Assembly: GCA_031286695.1 (NCBI GenBank)
Contig: JAITTY010000001.1
Span: 1-64,000, forward strand
Length of the DNA: 64,000 bases
Direction: 5' to 3'
From: Sphingobacterium sp.
GTDB lineage: Bacteria; Bacteroidota; Bacteroidia; Sphingobacteriales; Sphingobacteriaceae
The notes below the pieces were generated by a model. That model was not told where the DNA came from. It did no database searches and was given only the letters and a program-made list of their open reading frames with translations. The translations under genes and the position numbers were made by a program. Below, piece after piece: positions 62,178 to 64,000 of this stretch. The stretch's first letter is position 1; the number at the start of each line of letters is the position of its first letter.

Positions 62178-63137
62178 TTATGCCAACATGGACTCCGGAA
62201 TTGAAGAATTCACCTGGTAAGTACTTGCGACCATTTGTTTCTTCTCAGACCCCGGTTCCATAATAAAGTCAATACGTCCTAGATTAATTCCCGCAAAACC
62301 GACTTGATTCACAACGGTCTTTGTTCCTTTTAAATTAGTAACCAGTGTTGGTTCATTTAAGAAGGTGTGGGTATGGCCGCCGATTATGAGGTCAATATCT
62401 GAGGTTTTAGCGGCAAGGATCAGATCTGAAACTTTATCGTTTTCATATTGATAGCCCAAATGCGATAAACAGATGACCAAATCACATTTGTGTTTTTCCT
62501 TCAATATGCGGACCACCTTGTTGGATACTTCAATAGGATCCAAATATTTCATTCCCTTGAAGTTATTGGGGTCAACCAATCCTTCAATATCTACTCCTAG
62601 TCCAAACACGCCTATTTTTATTCCACCTTTATGGAATATGGTATAATCCTGAGTTCTGCCCTCCAATACGGTTCCTTTGAAGTCGTAATTGGCCGTTAAG
62701 AACGGAAATTTAGCGTGATCCAGGTACTTTACAAGACCGTCAAGACCATTGTCAAATTCATGATTTCCAAATGTCCCAGCATCATAACCCAACTTCGTCA
62801 TGAGATCAAGTTCAAGTTTTCCTCCAAAAAGATTAAAATAGGGGGTACCTTGAAACATATCGCCTGCATCTAGTAATAGAAGATGTTCTTCTTCTTTGCG
62901 AATTTTATTGATCAATGTACTTCTGCGCGCAACACCAGCCAATCCCTGATATTTGCCGCCGTCCATTGGAAACGGTTCAATACGGCTATGAACATCGTTG
63001 GTATGTAAAATTGTAAGTTTTACCTTTTTGCTCTTCGCGTCGACTTGAAAAGGAAGTGATCCCAAAGCAACTGCAGCAGAAAATCCACCAACTTGCTTGA
63101 TAAATGATCTTCGGTTAATTGATTTTAATTCTTCCAT
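62178..63137 (-). CDS. 5'-nucleotidase/metallophosphatase, catalytic-domain subunit
   Basis: The protein has 319 residues. A Tat-type signal (NRRSFIKQVGG) precedes the calcineurin-like metallophosphatase domain: LHTNDVHSRIEPF, DAGDMFQGTPY, GNHEFDNGLD, and the metal-binding GGHTHTF. It corresponds to only the N-terminal half of UshA-type 5'-nucleotidases; the C-terminal half is a separate gene just upstream that overlaps its start by 23 bases. Together they should remove phosphate from nucleotides in the periplasm. Confidence 0.9.
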   Translation of the reverse strand: MEELKSINRRSFIKQVGGFSAAVALGSLPFQVDAKSKKVKLTILHTNDVHSRIEPFPMDGGKYQGLAGVARRSTLINKIRKEEEHLLLLDAGDMFQGTPYFNLFGGKLELDLMTKLGYDAGTFGNHEFDNGLDGLVKYLDHAKFPFLTANYDFKGTVLEGRTQDYTIFHKGGIKIGVFGLGVDIEGLVDPNNFKGMKYLDPIEVSNKVVRILKEKHKCDLVICLSHLGYQYENDKVSDLILAAKTSDIDLIIGGHTHTFLNEPTLVTNLKGTKTVVNQVGFAGINLGRIDFIMEPGSEKKQMVASTYQVNSSIPESMLA

Positions 63138-63876
63138 CTAATTCTGCATTTACTTTTTTGCCTTCTTTCGTTAATTCACTCACATATTCAATCAAACCTT
63201 CACGCATACGTTGCGGATAATCTGCCCGCGATACAGGTTGTGTCAACAGGGTAAGGTTGTCACCACCATTGGCAAGATAATCATAGGTCACTAGTTTATA
63301 TAACTTATCGTCTTCAATACCTTGACCTTTGATCTTGATGTCCTGAACTTTGTTGCCTGTAATTGTCAAAGTCATTCCAGCAATAGGTTGACCATGTGTT
63401 GTTGCGATATAGTCAGCAAGCTGACGAATCTGACTACCCTTGAGTTCGAGTATAGTCAACGTGTTCTCAAAGGGCATAACCTCGAAAATATGTCCTACGG
63501 TAATATCTCCTGCTTTAAGGTCATTTCGAATCCCACCCTTTGTTGCGAACGCCAAATCCGCAGGGTTATGGGCATTATGTTCACTCATCCACAACAAGGC
63601 TTCACAAAAAAAGTTGCCCATTAATGTTTCCGCCGTTTTTTCTTTTGTCAATGCCTTGTCCGCATGTCCAATCACACGGTTCATTTCCGCTTCCATTTTG
63701 TGCTTGAAGGGCTCGTAGATTGATACGACTGCAGGATCAGCTTGCATATCGCTATTGATATGATATTGTTGGAAATCTTTTTGCGTTGGATGGAGCTGCT
63801 TTGTACAACCTGTAACCATCAAAAGCGAAGCGACACCAAGGCTACCAATAAAGGCAATTTGCTTCGATATATTCAT
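63115..63876 (-). CDS. 5'-nucleotidase C-terminal (substrate-binding) domain lipoprotein
   Basis: Counting from ATG 63876 the protein has 253 residues. A lipobox (LLMVTGC) suggests a lipid anchor. The domain matches the 5'-nucleotidase C-terminal fold (NFFCEALLWMS; AFATKGGIRNDLKAGDITVG; LANGGDNLTLL), which holds the nucleoside. It overlaps the catalytic-subunit gene by 23 bases, so translation is coupled. The domains normally form one chain; here they are split and encoded in the order C-domain first. Confidence 0.88.
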   Translation of the reverse strand: MNISKQIAFIGSLGVASLLMVTGCTKQLHPTQKDFQQYHINSDMQADPAVVSIYEPFKHKMEAEMNRVIGHADKALTKEKTAETLMGNFFCEALLWMSEHNAHNPADLAFATKGGIRNDLKAGDITVGHIFEVMPFENTLTILELKGSQIRQLADYIATTHGQPIAGMTLTITGNKVQDIKIKGQGIEDDKLYKLVTYDYLANGGDNLTLLTQPVSRADYPQRMREGLIEYVSELTKEGKKVNAELDGRIKIN

Positions 63877-63965
63877 TCTTTTTAATTTAACCAAATACTA
63901 CGCAAAGTTAGCCAATTATATATGAACAAATCTTATCCAATGTTAGCTAATTTTTAAAAACAACA

Positions 63966-63995
63966 AAAGCTTAACATTGTTACACGTTAAGCTTT
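63966..63995. terminator. Hairpin at the right window edge
   Basis: AAAGCTTAAC (63966-63975) and GTTAAGCTTT (63986-63995) form a perfect 10-bp stem with a ten-base loop. It is probably a terminator for a gene beyond the window. Confidence 0.55.
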
Positions 63996-64000
63996 GTCCA

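Noticed and set aside
1..64000. CRISPR arrays, prophage, replication origin, rRNA genes
   Set aside because: I saw no regular spaced repeats, phage structural genes, DnaA-box cluster or rRNA sequence while reading the window.

Overview
This window looks like chromosome from a Bacteroidota bacterium, most likely the family Sphingobacteriaceae (Sphingobacterium or a close relative). The pointers are SusC/SusD, FecR and ECF sigma genes, Bacteroidota-type promoters (TTTG, about 19 bases, TAnnTTTG), few Shine-Dalgarno sites, AT-rich intergenic DNA with many long hairpin terminators, and many Bacteroidota-type conserved hypothetical proteins.

Layout. 0-0.5 kb: the end of an IS481-type element that appears to have cut off a Cys-rich copper-binding protein gene. 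0.6-5.3 kb: a secreted two-domain GH43 protein and a phytochrome-like sensor kinase. 5.4-17 kb: a stress and DNA-maintenance region with Ku, an FAD oxidoreductase, topoisomerase IB, an ECF sigma factor, small envelope proteins, CsbD, a GH15 enzyme and a fused OtsA-OtsB trehalose enzyme. 17.2-18.8 kb: luxS with an MTA/SAH nucleosidase. 18.9-25.7 kb: a LysR regulator divergent from a complete hutH-I-U-G histidine-degradation operon. 26-28 kb: a GNAT protein and a DnaQ-like/GIY-YIG fusion. 28.4-36.2 kb: a sigma, FecR, SusC (with STN domain), SusD and membrane acyltransferase-like uptake locus, all on the minus strand. 36.4-43.3 kb: LOG protein, recR, an MpaB/DUF2236 protein, two unknowns, an AraC regulator with an amidohydrolase, and a lipoprotein. 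43.3-46.9 kb: the unusual RNA locus described below. 47-56.6 kb: ClC channel, small-domain proteins, DUF808, WG-repeat, pentapeptide-repeat and aconitase genes. 56.8-64 kb: TlpA-like protein, metA, an M13 peptidase, an MFS transporter and a two-gene 5'-nucleotidase.

The standout is 43.77-46.89 kb. Just upstream of a slipin (SPFH) gene and an rtcB RNA-ligase gene lie three tandem tRNA-shaped modules. They keep TA at 8-9, the D arm, A26, the T arm and the T loop, but are circularly permuted. The T-arm/3' half precedes the D-arm/5' half. The acceptor stem is closed by a small loop (GCAA and TTCG in two modules). In two modules the anticodon stem is formed by segments at the two outer ends, so the module is open exactly at the anticodon loop. 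That resembles a tRNA cut in its anticodon loop, the kind of substrate RtcB reseals. A terminator-like hairpin lies between the array and the slipin gene, and a stable hairpin and a 13-codon mini-ORF lie just before rtcB. I read this as a candidate RNA-repair system with its own tRNA-mimic RNA. The folds are read directly from the sequence; the function is inference.
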